The notes under the pieces were generated by a model. The model was not told where the DNA came from, made no database searches, and saw only the letters and a program-made list of their open reading frames with translations. Made by a program: the position numbers and the translations under genes. A DNA stretch of 64,000 bases from Daucus carota subsp. sativus (taxonomy: Eukaryota; Streptophyta; Magnoliopsida; Apiales; Apiaceae). Numbering within the stretch: position 1 is the stretch's first letter; the number at the start of each line of letters is the position of its first letter. The stretch is from contig NC_030381.2 in the NCBI RefSeq assembly GCF_001625215.2, positions 3,187,131 to 3,251,130 on the forward strand, given 5' to 3'. This document shows positions 35,739 through 48,171 of this stretch, piece by piece.

Positions 35739-37731
35739 TTAACTCGGTTCTTGCGATTTCAAAAGTTCCACGATGTGCTGCTTCGTTCCTTTTATCTTTC
35801 TCTTTGTAGAAGCCAGTTTAATTTTCATTACCTTCTTGGTTATCTTTTGTACAAGTGGTATTGCAAGTGTTTTCAGATTAAAAGCTAAGAGAAAACACCT
35901 TTAAAGTTAAATTCTCAAATTTTTAATATTTAATCAATGATGGACAACAAAAACCAATATGATGATTAATTCCTAACAACAATCTTATCATGTCTTTTTA
36001 GAAATAAAATGATATACAGGTATGGGAAAAAAGACGCAAGAACTACAGGTTAAACTAATATATTTGGGTCAATGCATAATTATAGAGAAATCATTTATAT
36101 GTTAATGAATTAAGTAAGAAGTAGATCTACCTTCAGCAATTGTGTGCTCTTCTGATGTTCTCTCGCACACATTTGGCCGAGTCACAAGGAATCCCTCGCA
36201 GTGGTCACAAATTATCTCCCATTTAATAGGTGCAATTTCATTAAATGGGTTGCCAGCCTTTGGGTTCTTTTGCCTCATATCAGCTGCATGACCACTGGAT
36301 ACAAAGAGTACATTGGACATATAAAGCTTGTTAGAGAGATAAAGATTGAATGTCACGATTTTGCATATACTGTATGAAGTTTGTACATGTAACAAATAAT
36401 TTTTGTTGTCTGACAAATATCAAGCAAAGTGGGAATTCTGCAATGAGAATGTTGGCATTTCTCGTTGTCCACTTTGAGGCGGGTTTAGTAGAACTACTGT
36501 TTTCCCTTGCCAACCTGACATAATGAATTTCAATATTTCACGAATTACATATTCTATGCATTAATTAAAAAATTGACAGATATGAGAGTACTAAAATATT
36601 AATATATGTGCTCTTAGATATCACAACAATAAAGTTCATATCATATGGAAACCTATAAAAGTAAATGCACAACATACATATATAATTGATCCCAATTGCA
36701 CGATAGCGCTGATTCAAATGGATCCTCCCTCGATGTTTTAATTTAAATAAGAGGCCGTTTGGAGACATGCATTTCATTTCAAATGACAAGATTTAAGTTG
36801 TCATTTCAAACACTCAAATTTATACAAATATTTGAATGTTTGGATTTCAAATGAAATCCAAATCCACATTCCCAAACAGATTATTTGATCAAATCCAAAA
36901 TTTCAAATGAAATCCAATTTCCCAAACAGGCCATAAATGTAATCCAACAAGATACAATAAAATCTTATCAACAATATCTGGATTCTTAATGACCATTAAT
37001 CGTTCAATTTCGAGATTATGGCTTCCCTTTATCATCTCTCCAATAAGAGAAAGTATTTTCATAGATAGAGATTGAAATGTGGTTTAGTTTTTCAATTACC
37101 TTCCATATTATAGTACAAGAAAAAGGGCGCTCGAAACTAACACAAATTACCCACTTATGTTATGACAAAATATTCCGATACAGCTAACCAACACAACCAA
37201 GGGCACAATATATCATAGGGTTAGTTACCAGCATTCAAAACCCATCAATAAATCTGACCACGTATATGTTCAAAACAGACCACAAAAAATTCCAATCAAG
37301 GACACGATCTATCATCAGCATAAAACCGACCACTACCAATTGTCACATATATGTTCAAAACAAACCACAATTAAATGGCATTTAGCTAGTCCATTAAACA
37401 AGCCTTTCATTACAAGTATCAGAATGTTACCCAATCAGGCAGATCATTGTTTTGTTTTTCTGGAGCGTCTTCTTCATTGTTTACTGCAAGAAGAAATCTG
37501 ATAATTAGTGTATTTCAAATTAGATAAATTAACTATTAAACAATCAGAATTGAGAAATCTAGGGCTTAAAAACACAACATATATACCTGTTTTTGGACTT
37601 CGAAACAGATAGCATCACGAAACGATTCAGCACTTTACACTCAAATAGATACATACACACACGATTATCATTGATCGTTGCGGCGATGCCCTAATCTAAC
37701 TGAAAAGCCGCCGCCTTAACCTACACGACGA
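35739..37731 (-). pseudogene. Family R unit 5 (copy 2)
   Basis: As 18792-20790, with the exon at 36283-36131 (WEIICDHCEGFLVTRPNVCE) and the exon at 35884-35739. The final exon ends two codons earlier than in copy 1 because base changes create TAA after QEPS. The same MITE (36751-36933) splits an upstream exon. Confidence 0.5.
36751..36933. mobile_element. Short Tourist-like MITE inside an R exon (copy 2)
   Basis: Same 183-bp element and TAA flanks as at 19810-19992, so the insertion predates the tandem duplication. Confidence 0.75.
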
Positions 37732-39604
37732 GTGATTTTATACCTAAAAATAAATTGGGTTAAAATACACTATCACGGTCATTATTGGCTTCAAATAAAC
37801 TATTGTAATCAAGCCATAACTTTTCTCTTATGTATCATTCCAAAGTATTAAATTTTTTCTATAAAATTTTAATATATATTGAGTAGAATATTTGACGTCA
37901 ACTTCCATTAGATTATATTTATAAATGTCTTTTATATTAGAATTATTATAATATGATTTAAGTTTGGCTTACTAATTTTAAAATATATTAGATAAAAATA
38001 ATTTTGTGACGGTGCAATTTATATGTAACTACAATTAAAACTGGTTGGAAATATTTATTTTGGATTAAAATATCCGGCTTAATAATTTTAAAATATATTA
38101 GATAAAAATAATTTTGTGACGGTATGATTTATATGATTCTACAATTAAAGTTGGTAAGAAATATTTATTTTTGATTAAAAAATCATAAACATGTGAAAGA
38201 CAGAATTTGTTTTGGATTCAGAAAAGGAATTATAAACATCCAGTAGATATCAGTTGCCTTATAGAATTAGAAATTAATTTTATTCTAATCTAACGGTGCT
38301 TATTTGTTCAATATACGATCTAACGGATGATAAGATTTTGGACAACATGACCATGCGACCAAATTATCTACCTTATGCTTATTATATATAAGTATATAAT
38401 AAGTTAGGATAGGACCATTTATGTAACATAGAGCTTTTTGGCCGTTGGATGAATATGTAACGATCAGGATTATAACAAAAGTTTAATATGTCCGGCGCAA
38501 GAAAAATGACGCTCAACGCTTTTTAATTGCTGGACAGGAAAAATGATCCTGTCCCACGATTAAAAAACGCTGGACATAACCTATCCCGTGCTTAAAAAAT
38601 ATTGTCATGGCTTCTGAATATTCATCGAACGGTCATAAACCAGTGTGTTTTTAAAGCTTCCTGGCATACGCATGCCAGGGACCAACTCTCTTTGTACAAT
38701 GTGTCGGTGGATACAGTAGAAAGGCTAGGATAAAATAATGAGAATTGAGAACAAATATGTCATTGTTAGCTTAGCGTTAAGTGTCCAAAATTTGTTCCTA
38801 TATTTTTTCTCAAATCTATTAGATAATGTGTAATTGATTACATATATAATAATATATGTGCATATAAATCACTCATTTAAAATCCGTCATGTGGTTTGAG
38901 AAAAAAAAATTGAGGACGAATTTTGAGGTATATAGTATTTTTCCAAACAAAATGTCTTTATTAAATCAATAACATGGAATTTTTATCCTCTTATATCAAG
39001 GTTTATAGCATATTTTTATAAATTTACACATAATAATTATATATATTTTTTATACTTTTTATGAAATATAAAGAGTCGCGAATATTTTTTGTCAAAAAAT
39101 AGTACTCACCGCAGTTTAACACCCCCCATCACAAACAGAAATATCACATGAGTCAATATCCACAAATTATGGTTAAATTATACGCATTTTATCTAGTCTT
39201 AATAATTTACAAAAATTATTTCCAAATTTATTATATATAATAAGATTGATCCAAGCCACTTAAGATGATTTTGGTAGCAGGTTGAATAATATCAAATCAG
39301 GTTAAAGAATAACATAGAAAAAAATTTTACGTATTCAATTATAATTTTTAAATAGAAAATACCCGAATATCATGTACTTCGAATCATAATCTAATTCGGG
39401 TAAATATTTATTTGCATATAATTGATTACAGATTATCAAAAATCTAGTATTTCAATTTTATTTGGGTTAAATTTCCGATTCACATATTTTTTTTATCAAA
39501 TTAAATCGATTTTCGAATTCTAATCAAATGTGGTTATATTATATTTGATATTAGTTTTCATGTGATTCTAATCAGATTTGGTTTAGATGGGATTCACTAT
39601 ATTA
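37732..39604. other. AT-rich intergenic DNA (copy 2)
   Basis: Same content as 20791-22662: the two-copy ~110-bp repeat (about 37967-38187) and the hairpins at about 38516-38567 and 38661-38680. No gene seen. Confidence 0.5.
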
Positions 39605-40650
39605 GAGCATCTCCATTATAGTCCCACTAGGTTCCCTAAATCTGTAATAAACAATTCAAATTCTAAAAACAGGGATCCTATATTGATTGATAGCTCCAAC
39701 AATGATCCCTATTTATGTTCCCTATTATTAGTATAGTATTAAATTCAAATTCTTTTAACAAAAAAATAATAAGAAAAATATGGGAAAGAGTGTCCAAACA
39801 GTGAAAGTTGAATATTTAATCATTAAAAAGCAAATGAGGAATGAGTTAGGGGTTACCTATTTATGAGGAATGAAAAGTGGATGCTAAAATTTAGGAAATG
39901 AGTAAGGATTCCGCTGGAATGAATTTTAGGGAATGAGTAAGGATTTTGCTGGAGTGAATTTTTGTCCATATTCCTTAAATTTTTTAGCTTAGGACATGAT
40001 AAGGATTCTGCTGGAGTGAATTTTTGTCCATATTCCTCAAATTTTTAGCTTAGGACATGATATAGGTAATGTGCTGGAGATGCTCCAGCAGCATCTTAGC
40101 TCATTCCTTAAATATAATATAAAATATTGGATGCTAGTGACTTATGATAATAATAGCTATTCTCACCTCCAACAATATTCCTTATATACTATTTTATTAT
40201 TAAAAGTTACCATTATTGCAATAGGTGAAGAGAGAGAACATGTTTGTATCCAAAATTTATTATAAAATAAGATTTAGGAGAGGAGAGAGGTTACCTAAAG
40301 ATAAGGCATGGTTAGTGGATCTTACGGGTCGTTTGGTTCGCCCTTTCCTGGTATCAGATATGGGTTTTGTTCATTCCAAACCCATACCTGGTGTTTGGTT
40401 GAAAATTTTCTTCCCTCAAACCTATTCCTCAAACCCACATGATATGAGATTTTCATACCCAAGGGGAGAGGTGGGTATGAAACATGGGTTTCAGGAATCA
40501 AACTCTTTTCCTTTTATTTTCATTACTATTATTATCATTTCATGTAGATTATTAATACAAAATGAAATTAATGAATCAAAAATATATATAAATATTAATT
40601 TAATAATATTTTAAATTAATTACAATTAATAACTCATAAATATTATAATT

Positions 40651-40655
40651 CAACC
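40651..40655. repeat. Target-site duplication, left (CAACC)
   Basis: CAACC directly before the 5' LTR; repeated at 52536-52540. Copy 1 has a single CAACC at the homologous place (about 23709-23713), the pre-insertion state. Confidence 0.97.
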
Positions 40656-40940
40656 TGTTACATATTTGATGATGTCACAGGTATCTAACTTGTTTAGTGT
40701 GCAGAAGCAAATATCAGAGTTTAGCTGGAAATCAGAGTTTAACGACTGTCAGCTGGATCAGAGTTTAAGCGATGATCAGAGTTTGCAGGCGGCTGATTTT
40801 CAGGAGCATATCTGACTAAGTAAGGAAGATAAAGATCAAGAGAGATTGTGCAGATCAGGACAGTAGAAGGATAGCTACTGATTAGATTATTTTAGGAAGC
40901 AGATAATTGTAAATCAATCAGTAGATATCATGTAACTGTG

Positions 40941-40948
40941 TATATAAA
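40941..40948 (+). promoter_or_regulatory. LTR TATA box
   Basis: TATATAAA within CTGTGTATATAAACACAGC, itself a near-palindrome. The only strong TATA motif in the LTR; transcription should begin about 30 bp downstream. The copy in the 3' LTR is at 52315-52322. Confidence 0.7.
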
Positions 40949-41009
40949 CACAGCTTAGGGTTTACTCTAGATGAGTTATCGATTGAATATTATTCGTGTA
41001 ACCTAGCAG

Positions 41010-41040
41010 CTCTTAGTGATAAAGTATAAATCACTAAGAG
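41010..41040 (+). other. LTR hairpin, 11-bp perfect stem
   Basis: CTCTTAGTGAT pairs with ATCACTAAGAG across a 9-nt loop. It lies about 65 nt after the TATA box, so it should be in the R or U5 part and present near one or both RNA ends. A second stem (TCACTATAT / ATATAGTGA) lies at 41121-41144. Confidence 0.7.
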
Positions 41041-41163
41041 ATTATTTGTAAACTACTGAGTTTTGTGAATAAGAGTTTATTGAATTATTCTCTTATACTT
41101 GTGTTTGCCTTGGATTGTGTTCACTATATTATTATATATAGTGAGTTTAGTCGGCCTAACAAG

Positions 41164-41177
41164 TGGTATCAGAGCCA
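41164..41177 (+). other. Primer binding site (tRNA-iMet)
   Basis: TGGTATCAGAGCCA, two bases after the 5' LTR, complementary to the 3' end of plant initiator tRNA-Met, the usual minus-strand primer for Ty1/copia elements. Confidence 0.95.
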
Positions 41178-41219
41178 GCTCTGTTGATATACCTACAGTG
41201 AGATCTTAATCACACAATC

Positions 41220-43406
41220 ATGTCTGAGAAATCACAAAACAGTAGATATGAGTCTCTTAGGGTTCCGGTCCTCAGGGCATCTGAATATTCTGTCTGGAAG
41301 GTAAGAATGATCATGTTTCTGGAATCTACAGATCCAGAATATCTGGATAGAATTTATGATGGTCCACACATGCCAACAAAGCTCTCTGTTGCAGTGGGAG
41401 ATGAACCCCAGAAGATGATTCCTAAAGAGAAGAAGGACTATACTCCAGAGGACATCTCATCTATAAGTAAAGATGCAAAGGTGAAGCATCTGTTGCATAG
41501 TGCTCTGGACAATGCTATGTCAAATAGAGTAATTGGATGCAAAACTGCAAAGGAGATATGGGATGCTTTGGAAGTCAGATGTCAAGGAACCAAAGCCATC
41601 AAAAAGAACAGAAGGACCATACTTACTCAAGAGTATGAACACTTTGATTCAAAATCTGGTGAATCACTGACTGATCTTTATGATAGGTTTGTCAAGCTGC
41701 TGAATGATTTGTCTCTTGTGGATAAAGAATATGATTTGGAAGACTCAAATCTCAAATTTCTACTTGCTCTGCCTGAAAAGTGGGATTTGAAAGTAACCAC
41801 TATAAGAGACAACCATGATCTTGAAGAAATGTCTCTGGATGAAATCTTTGGAAGGTTGAAAACTCATGAACTTGAAATGGAGCAAAGGAGCAAACGACAT
41901 GGTGGGAAACCCAAACCAGTTGCTCTAAAAGTTCAAGAAGATTTAACTGTGAAAAGCAAAGGAAAAGCTCATGTCAAAAAGTCTGATACTGAGTCATCAA
42001 ACTCTGATGTTGACTCAGACTCTGATATCCCTTCAGATTCTGATGACAGTGATACTGAGATGATGCAGCTGGCAGCACTAATGGTAAAAAGCTTCAAGAA
42101 GATGGCCTACAAGAACTTCAACAAAGGGAAGAAGTTCTCACCCAAAGACAGAAAATCTGACAAAAAGGTCTTCAAAAAGAATGAAGGCAAAGAAGAAAAA
42201 TCTGGAAAATCTGATAAATCTAAGTACACCTGCTTCAATTGTGGAGAAAAAGGCCACTTTGCAACTGAGTGCAAGAAAGCTAAGAAAGAAAAGGAACAGG
42301 CCTTTATCACAAAGAAAGGAAGCTGGGCAGACACATCAGAGTCAGAAGATGAAGTCAACTATGCCTTGATGGCAAACATGGACAACAGCACTGAGACTGT
42401 TGAGACTAAGGTACCTCATTCCACTCTTGCTTTTGACACTGAAGATATAACTGAATTAAGATTGTTTCTTAAAACTCTGCATGTTAGTTATAGAGATCAG
42501 ACTTTAGAAAATGAAAGACTAAAATCTGATAACTTGAATGTCAAGAAAAGGAATGATTATCTTGAAAAGGAACTAGTTCTGATGCTAGAAGTTCAGAAGG
42601 AAAGGGATGATGCTATCTTTATTAAAAATGAACTCTTAAAGAAAAATGCTTCTCTTGAATCAGAACTTGTTAAGGAAAGAGAGATAATCAGAACTTGGAC
42701 TAACTCAGGAAAGACTACTCAGAATATCTTAGAAAGTGGAAACTGGAAGAAAGGGTTAGGTTACTCTGATAAAAATGAAGCTGAGTCATATAAACAAGAA
42801 ACCATTAAAATTGAAAAACCAAAGGTAGTTCCAGTAAGATTTGTTGCAGAATCAAAAACTGATACTCCTAAACAGGTTAATATTGGTTTAATGACTCAGA
42901 AACAGCTTAAGCATAAACTCAAGGAGGTTAAGAAAGAAAACAGGATTAAGGAACCTAGGAAAAATAGGAATGGAAAGGTTGGAATAAACAAAACCAACAA
43001 TTACATGCCTGTTCCAAATGCTCCTAGAAAAACTTGTCATAATTGTGGTAATCCTAATCATCTTGCTTCTTTTTGCAGGAAAAATAAGGACATAAATGCT
43101 ATGTCTCCAAAATCAGAAGTTAAGACTAGGAATACTAGATTTAGACCAGAGAATCCTTGTTTTCATTGTGGTAGTTTATGGCATTCCATTTACACTTGTA
43201 AGGAATACCATAGTTTATATTATGATTATTATGAATTAAAACCCTCTTTGAGGAAAAAGATTGATTCTCCTAGTTCAGCATCTGTTAAAAAGTCTGTTAG
43301 CACAAACTCTGATATAAACTCTGATAAATCTTCCGCTGCTAGTGTTAACAAACTTAACAAGAACAAAGGATCCAAGCAAGTCTGGGTCCTTAAAACTAAT
43401 CATTAG
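41220..43406 (+). CDS. gag: Gag polyprotein, 728 aa
   Basis: Forms the nucleocapsid and virus-like particle and packages element RNA. The N-terminal part (about residues 10-50, LRASEYSVWKVRM) and then 85-215 resemble the DUF4219 and UBN2/copia gag regions. An acidic Ser-Asp stretch lies at about 256-281, and a CCHC zinc knuckle at C338-C341-H346-C351. A predicted coiled coil spans about 410-490. Two more CCHC-like knuckles lie at C606-C609-H614-C619 and C647-C650-H655-C660. One knuckle is usual, so three is notable. The ATG at 41220 is the first after the primer site. It ends at TAG (43404-43406). A consensus donor AAG|GTAAGA lies inside the gene at 41300/41301 (codon 27/28). Confidence 0.95.
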   Translation: MSEKSQNSRYESLRVPVLRASEYSVWKVRMIMFLESTDPEYLDRIYDGPHMPTKLSVAVGDEPQKMIPKEKKDYTPEDISSISKDAKVKHLLHSALDNAMSNRVIGCKTAKEIWDALEVRCQGTKAIKKNRRTILTQEYEHFDSKSGESLTDLYDRFVKLLNDLSLVDKEYDLEDSNLKFLLALPEKWDLKVTTIRDNHDLEEMSLDEIFGRLKTHELEMEQRSKRHGGKPKPVALKVQEDLTVKSKGKAHVKKSDTESSNSDVDSDSDIPSDSDDSDTEMMQLAALMVKSFKKMAYKNFNKGKKFSPKDRKSDKKVFKKNEGKEEKSGKSDKSKYTCFNCGEKGHFATECKKAKKEKEQAFITKKGSWADTSESEDEVNYALMANMDNSTETVETKVPHSTLAFDTEDITELRLFLKTLHVSYRDQTLENERLKSDNLNVKKRNDYLEKELVLMLEVQKERDDAIFIKNELLKKNASLESELVKEREIIRTWTNSGKTTQNILESGNWKKGLGYSDKNEAESYKQETIKIEKPKVVPVRFVAESKTDTPKQVNIGLMTQKQLKHKLKEVKKENRIKEPRKNRNGKVGINKTNNYMPVPNAPRKTCHNCGNPNHLASFCRKNKDINAMSPKSEVKTRNTRFRPENPCFHCGSLWHSIYTCKEYHSLYYDYYELKPSLRKKIDSPSSASVKKSVSTNSDINSDKSSAASVNKLNKNKGSKQVWVLKTNH

Positions 43407-43418
43407 TTATGTATGTGA

Positions 43419-46400
43419 TTGCAGGGCAACAGGAAAAACATCCTAGTTCTTGACAGTGGATGCTCTGGACATATGACAGGAAATAAAGCCCTGCTATCAG
43501 ACTTTGTGGAGAAGGCTGGCCCAAATGTTTCTTATGGAGATGGCAACATAGGGAAAACTTTGGGATATGGCAATATCAATCTTGGAAATGTCATCATTCA
43601 ATCTGTAGCTCTTGTCTCAGGACTTAAGCACAATCTGCTGAGCATAAGTCAAATCTGTGACAGAGGATATCATGTCAATTTCTTGGAAGAACACTGTGAG
43701 GTTATTAGTAAAAGAACTGGAAAAGTTGTTCTGAAAGGATACAGACATGGCAACATCTATGAAGCTAAGCTATCTTTAAACTCTGAAAGCTCTGCAATCT
43801 GTCTACTTGGCAGAGCCAGTATTGAAGAAAGCTGGAACTGGCACAAGAAATTATCTCACCTGAACTTCAATAATATAAATGAGCTTGTGAAGAAAGATCT
43901 TGTGAAAGGACTTCCAAAATCAGTTTTTACTCCAGATGGACTCTGTGACTCCTGTCAGAAAGCAAAACAGAGGAAGTCTTCCTTCAAAAGTAAAACTGAG
44001 TCCTCAATTCTTGAGCCTTATCATCTGCTGCATGTTGATCTTTTTGGACCAGTAAATATAATGTCCATTGCAAAGAAGAGATATACTCTGGTCATTGTTG
44101 ATGAATTTACCAGATATACATGGGTACATTTTCTTCACAGCAAGGATGAGACACCATCTTTATTGATTGAGCATGTCAAACAGTTGAACAAGATCTCTAA
44201 AGATGCAGTAAAGATCATCAGAAGTGATAATGGCACTGAGTTCAAGAATTTTAAAATGGAGGAGTTCTGTAAAGAAAATGGCATTAAACAAGAATTTTCA
44301 GCACCTGGAACACCTCAACAAAATGGTGTTGTTGAAAGAAAGAACAGAACTCTGATTGAAGCTGCTAGAACCATGTTGGAGGAAGCAAAGCTACCAACCT
44401 ACTTCTGGGCTGAAGCTGTGCAGTCTGCCTGTTTCACACAGAATGCAACTCTGATTAACAAACATGGGAAGACTCCATTTGAAATGGTTAAAGGCAGAAA
44501 ACCAAATCTCAAATACTTCCATATTTTTGGATGTAAATGTTTTGTTCTGAAAAATCATCCTGAACAGCTAACCAAATTTGATTTAAAAGCTGATGAAGGA
44601 ATTTTTGTTGGTTACCCTTTATCAACAAAAGCCTTCAGAGTTTACAATCTGAGAACAAGGGTAATCATGGAATCCATTCATGTATCCTTTGATGATAAGA
44701 AAATAACTGGAATGGAAGATTTTGAAGATCATGAGCAACTGAGATTTGAAGATGAAGATGCATTCTCTGACTCCATAAACTCTGACTCTGAGACAATATC
44801 AGAGCATGTCACTTCTAATCACCAACCTCAAGCACATGTTGAGGGGGAGCACTTTCAAAATGAAAATCTGAATGAAAATGTTGCAGACTCGGCAGAAAAC
44901 ACAAACTCTGATTCTGACTCCTCAAACTCTGATCACTCTACATCAGAGAATCAGGAGAACACATCTTCAGGGGGAGCATCAGAAACTCAGAATGCTCATG
45001 GAGATAGCATGGATAATGGGGGAGAGGCATCAGAAACTCAGAATGATACTGGCATGGATCATGGGGGAGGATCTAGTTCCAGAAATCAACTGCCACATGA
45101 AAGAAAATGGACAAAGTCTCATACACCAGATCTGATTATTGGGGATCCAGATGCTGGAGTACAAACCAGAACTGCAACAGCAAATGAGTGTTTATTTCAT
45201 TCATTTTTATCTCAAACAGAACCAAAGAAAGTGGAAGAAGCCTTAAAGGATGCAGACTGGGTAACAGCAATGCAGGAGGAGTTAAATGAATTTGAGAGAA
45301 ATAAAGTCTGGACACTTGTACCAAGACCAAAGAACAGATCAATTGTTGGTACTAAGTGGGTTTTCAGGAACAAAACAGACAGTGATGGTATAATTACAAG
45401 AAATAAAGCCAGACTGGTGGCTAAGGGATACTCTCAACAAGAAGGAATTGACTATGATGAGACCTTTGCCCCAGTTGCCAGATTGGAAGCAATCAGAATT
45501 TTCTTGGCTTATGCAGCACACAAAAAATTCAAAGTGTTTCAGATGGATGTAAAGAGTGCTTTTCTCAATGGGGAGCTGGAGGAAGAAGTATATGTTGAAC
45601 AACCTCCAGGATTTGTGGACACAAAATTTCCAGATCATGTCTACAGATTGGATAAAGCACTGTATGGACTAAAGCAAGCACCAAGAGCATGGTATGAAAC
45701 TCTGGCTCAATTTCTTTTGGACAGTGGTTTCAACAGAGGTACAATTGATAAAACTCTATTTTATCTCAACCATGGTAATGATCTGCTGTTAGTTCAAGTT
45801 TATGTAGATGATATTATTTTTGGGTCTACTAATCCTAAACTCTGTGAGAGATTCTCTAAGCTTATGCAGTCCAGATATCAAATGAGCATGATGGGAGAGA
45901 TGAGCTACTTTTTGGGACTTCAAGTCAAACAGACTGATGAGGGTATTTTCATTAATCAGTCTAAATATACCAGGAACTTGCTAAAGAAATTTGGCATGCA
46001 GGATAGCTCAGCTGCCACCACTCCAATGGCAACTGCCACTAAGTTAGATAAAGATACTGGATCACCAGTAGAAATTACTAACTATAGAGGTATGATAGGC
46101 TCACTTCTATATCTGACTGCTAGTAGACCTGATATCATGTTTGCAACCTGTCTTTGTGCAAGATTTCAAGCAGATCCAAGAGAACCACATCTTGTAGCAG
46201 TCAAAAGGATTTTCAAGTATCTCAAAGGAACAGTTGAGATGGGACTCTGGTATCCCAGAGAATCAGACTTTACACTGATTGGTTACTCTGATGCAGATTT
46301 TGCAGGATGCAAAATAGACAGAAAAAGTACAAGTGGGAGCTGTCAATTTCTAGGAGGAAGATTAGTTTCTTGGTTCAGTAAGAAACAAAAATCTATTTCC

Positions 46401-46745
46401 ACATCCACTGCAGAAGCAGAGTATATTGCTGCAGGAAGCTGCTGTGCTCAGATTTTATGGATGAAGAATCAACTACTGGATTATGGATTAACTCTGACTC
46501 AAATTCCTATTTATTGTGATAACCAAAGTGCTATTGCTATGACAGGAAATCCAGTACAGCACTCCATGACCAAGCACATCAGCATAAGGTATCATTTTAT
46601 CAGAGAACATGTGATGGAAGGAACAGTAGAGCTTCACTTTGTTCCAACAGATCAGCAGTTGGCAGATATCTTCACCAAACCTCTGGCTGAAGCAACATTC
46701 ACAAGGCTTGTAAACGAATTAGGGATGATCTCTGGTCCTCTCTAA
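43419..46745 (+). CDS. pol: Pol polyprotein: protease, integrase, reverse transcriptase, RNase H
   Basis: Same frame as Gag, but after TAG (43404) and TGA (43416). The open frame starts at TTG 43419, and its first ATG is codon 19, after the protease DSG (D12), so translation from that ATG would lose the active site. Order: aspartic protease ([11 protein letters not shown]); integrase zinc finger H142-H147-C176-C179; integrase core D207, D270, E306 (D,D35E); an acidic variable linker at about 440-600; RT from about 624 with YVDD at 795-798; RNase H with D958 in SDADFAG and TAEAEY. No stop or frameshift. Expression needs readthrough of two stops or splicing; an acceptor ATTGCAG ends at 43424. 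Confidence 0.95.
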   Translation: MQGNRKNILVLDSGCSGHMTGNKALLSDFVEKAGPNVSYGDGNIGKTLGYGNINLGNVIIQSVALVSGLKHNLLSISQICDRGYHVNFLEEHCEVISKRTGKVVLKGYRHGNIYEAKLSLNSESSAICLLGRASIEESWNWHKKLSHLNFNNINELVKKDLVKGLPKSVFTPDGLCDSCQKAKQRKSSFKSKTESSILEPYHLLHVDLFGPVNIMSIAKKRYTLVIVDEFTRYTWVHFLHSKDETPSLLIEHVKQLNKISKDAVKIIRSDNGTEFKNFKMEEFCKENGIKQEFSAPGTPQQNGVVERKNRTLIEAARTMLEEAKLPTYFWAEAVQSACFTQNATLINKHGKTPFEMVKGRKPNLKYFHIFGCKCFVLKNHPEQLTKFDLKADEGIFVGYPLSTKAFRVYNLRTRVIMESIHVSFDDKKITGMEDFEDHEQLRFEDEDAFSDSINSDSETISEHVTSNHQPQAHVEGEHFQNENLNENVADSAENTNSDSDSSNSDHSTSENQENTSSGGASETQNAHGDSMDNGGEASETQNDTGMDHGGGSSSRNQLPHERKWTKSHTPDLIIGDPDAGVQTRTATANECLFHSFLSQTEPKKVEEALKDADWVTAMQEELNEFERNKVWTLVPRPKNRSIVGTKWVFRNKTDSDGIITRNKARLVAKGYSQQEGIDYDETFAPVARLEAIRIFLAYAAHKKFKVFQMDVKSAFLNGELEEEVYVEQPPGFVDTKFPDHVYRLDKALYGLKQAPRAWYETLAQFLLDSGFNRGTIDKTLFYLNHGNDLLLVQVYVDDIIFGSTNPKLCERFSKLMQSRYQMSMMGEMSYFLGLQVKQTDEGIFINQSKYTRNLLKKFGMQDSSAATTPMATATKLDKDTGSPVEITNYRGMIGSLLYLTASRPDIMFATCLCARFQADPREPHLVAVKRIFKYLKGTVEMGLWYPRESDFTLIGYSDADFAGCKIDRKSTSGSCQFLGGRLVSWFSKKQKSISTSTAEAEYIAAGSCCAQILWMKNQLLDYGLTLTQIPIYCDNQSAIAMTGNPVQHSMTKHISIRYHFIREHVMEGTVELHFVPTDQQLADIFTKPLAEATFTRLVNELGMISGPL
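44843..45069 (+). repeat. Four GGGGGAG tracts in the pol linker
   Basis: GGGGGAG at 44843, 44970, 45018 and 45063, the same core as the polypurine tract at 52021. They fall in the poorly conserved acidic linker between integrase and RT, encoding Gly-Glu/Gly-Gly pairs. They could serve as extra plus-strand primers; a fifth occurs at 50046 in the third ORF. Confidence 0.5.
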
Positions 46746-48171
46746 ACTCTGATACATTGCATAATACTATATCTGTTAATGTTTGTTATTGTTAACATGA
46801 TCTACAACTGCATCTGTTATTCTCTGATCAAGACTCTGATGATTATACTCTGATTTGATAAACTCTGATATTTAAACTCTGACCCGACAAACTCTGATGA
46901 CTTGAATTTTTTTCTTGATGAAAGATATTCCTGTGAAGAATATGTTGCACTTAATTGAATCTAGTCATAAGCCTCTCTAAAGTCTGAACTTTGTGATATT
47001 ACAGCTGTGGAAATCCTTAACACACAACACATGAGTTAATTTTGTTACCTAGACTGTCTTACTTCTTAAATATTAGATATGTACTCAGAAAAGAATCTGC
47101 TTTTCTCCTCTTATGAGCTAAGAGTTAATATATTTCAGTTATGGATCCCCAAGATATTTCTTCTCAGAAAAGAAAATCAAAAGAAAAGAAAAACAAAAGA
47201 AATAATCTCAGGTACTCCTTTGAGATCTTAGAAAATTTGTGAAAGGAAAGAACCAAGTGCACTGCTGGTATTAAGCAAATGCATCAAAAATTGAAACAAT
47301 TTTTTTGGTGACTTTTCACATTCTCTGATTACTGGAGAAATACTCTGAGAAAACAAAAAGTCTAAATAAAGGTTATGACTCACTTACCATGAGGAGTTTC
47401 CTTTCAAAAGACATTTGTGATTCCAAAGAGAAGAAATAAGTATACTCTGATCCATCTGTGAGAAACTCGGCTTATGAGATGCTTAAAACATTTTCTTATT
47501 ATTTGATTCTTTCTAATATTAATTGAGAAATTTGACAATCTCTGTAACATTAGAATATTCATGTTAACACACACCTCACTCCACTTCTGTGATTAACAAT
47601 TTTTCTTGGCTTCGAGTAATTTTTGACTAGAGTTCAATAAATATTTGCAAACTCTGAGGAGCAAGCGTCGTTTAGACCTTGAAAATTTATCTTTACAAGA
47701 TTCTATGATCACTCCTTGATTTGTCATTTTATAAGTCACTTATTTAAACTCTGGTCAATGGTCAGCCTCTGATCGAAGTCCGAGTTAAAATAAATATTTT
47801 GGTCAGATAAATATTAGTTTTTATCAAACGGTAGAAAAACCATTTGAATTCCTGAGTGGAGAAAAACACGGTAAATAATTGTGTTTTATTGGTAAATGGT
47901 GCATGTTTGTTCAGATTCACACGCCACTAATTATTACTTCTCCACTACCAAGTTTTTTTTACCGTTCAGCTTTTGCCACGTGCCCCACTAACGGGAAAAT
48001 CAAAGTTTCGTATATACAATCGTATATATATCGATTTTGAATTTTCTCTCTTCACTTTTCACACACGTATTTTACTCTCTCTCTCTCAAACCCCCTTCTC
48101 GTTTTCTCTCAAACATTTTGTCAAACACCATACCTGCATAACTTCAAACTCTCATTTTCTTTTCAGAAATC
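46746..48171 (+). other. Spacer between pol and the third ORF
   Basis: No long ORF. The first 170 bp carry about seven CTCTGAT-like motifs. The last 270 bp look like a leader: CGTATATATATCG near 48010-48030, CT-rich tracts, and TTTTCTTTTCAG ending at 48166, five bases before the ATG of the third ORF. This could be an internal promoter with leader, or a splice acceptor for a subgenomic mRNA. Confidence 0.6.

Larger units (their letters stand above)
40656..41161 (+). repeat. 5' LTR, 506 bp
   Basis: Starts TGTTACATATTTG, ends GGCCTAACA. It contains four ATCAGAGTTT motifs (40713, 40731, 40757, 40775), a TATATAAA box at 40941-40948 and two inverted repeats after it (41010-41040; 41121-41144). I find no difference from the 3' LTR on reading both through. 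U3 probably ends about 25-35 bp after the TATA box. Confidence 0.97.
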
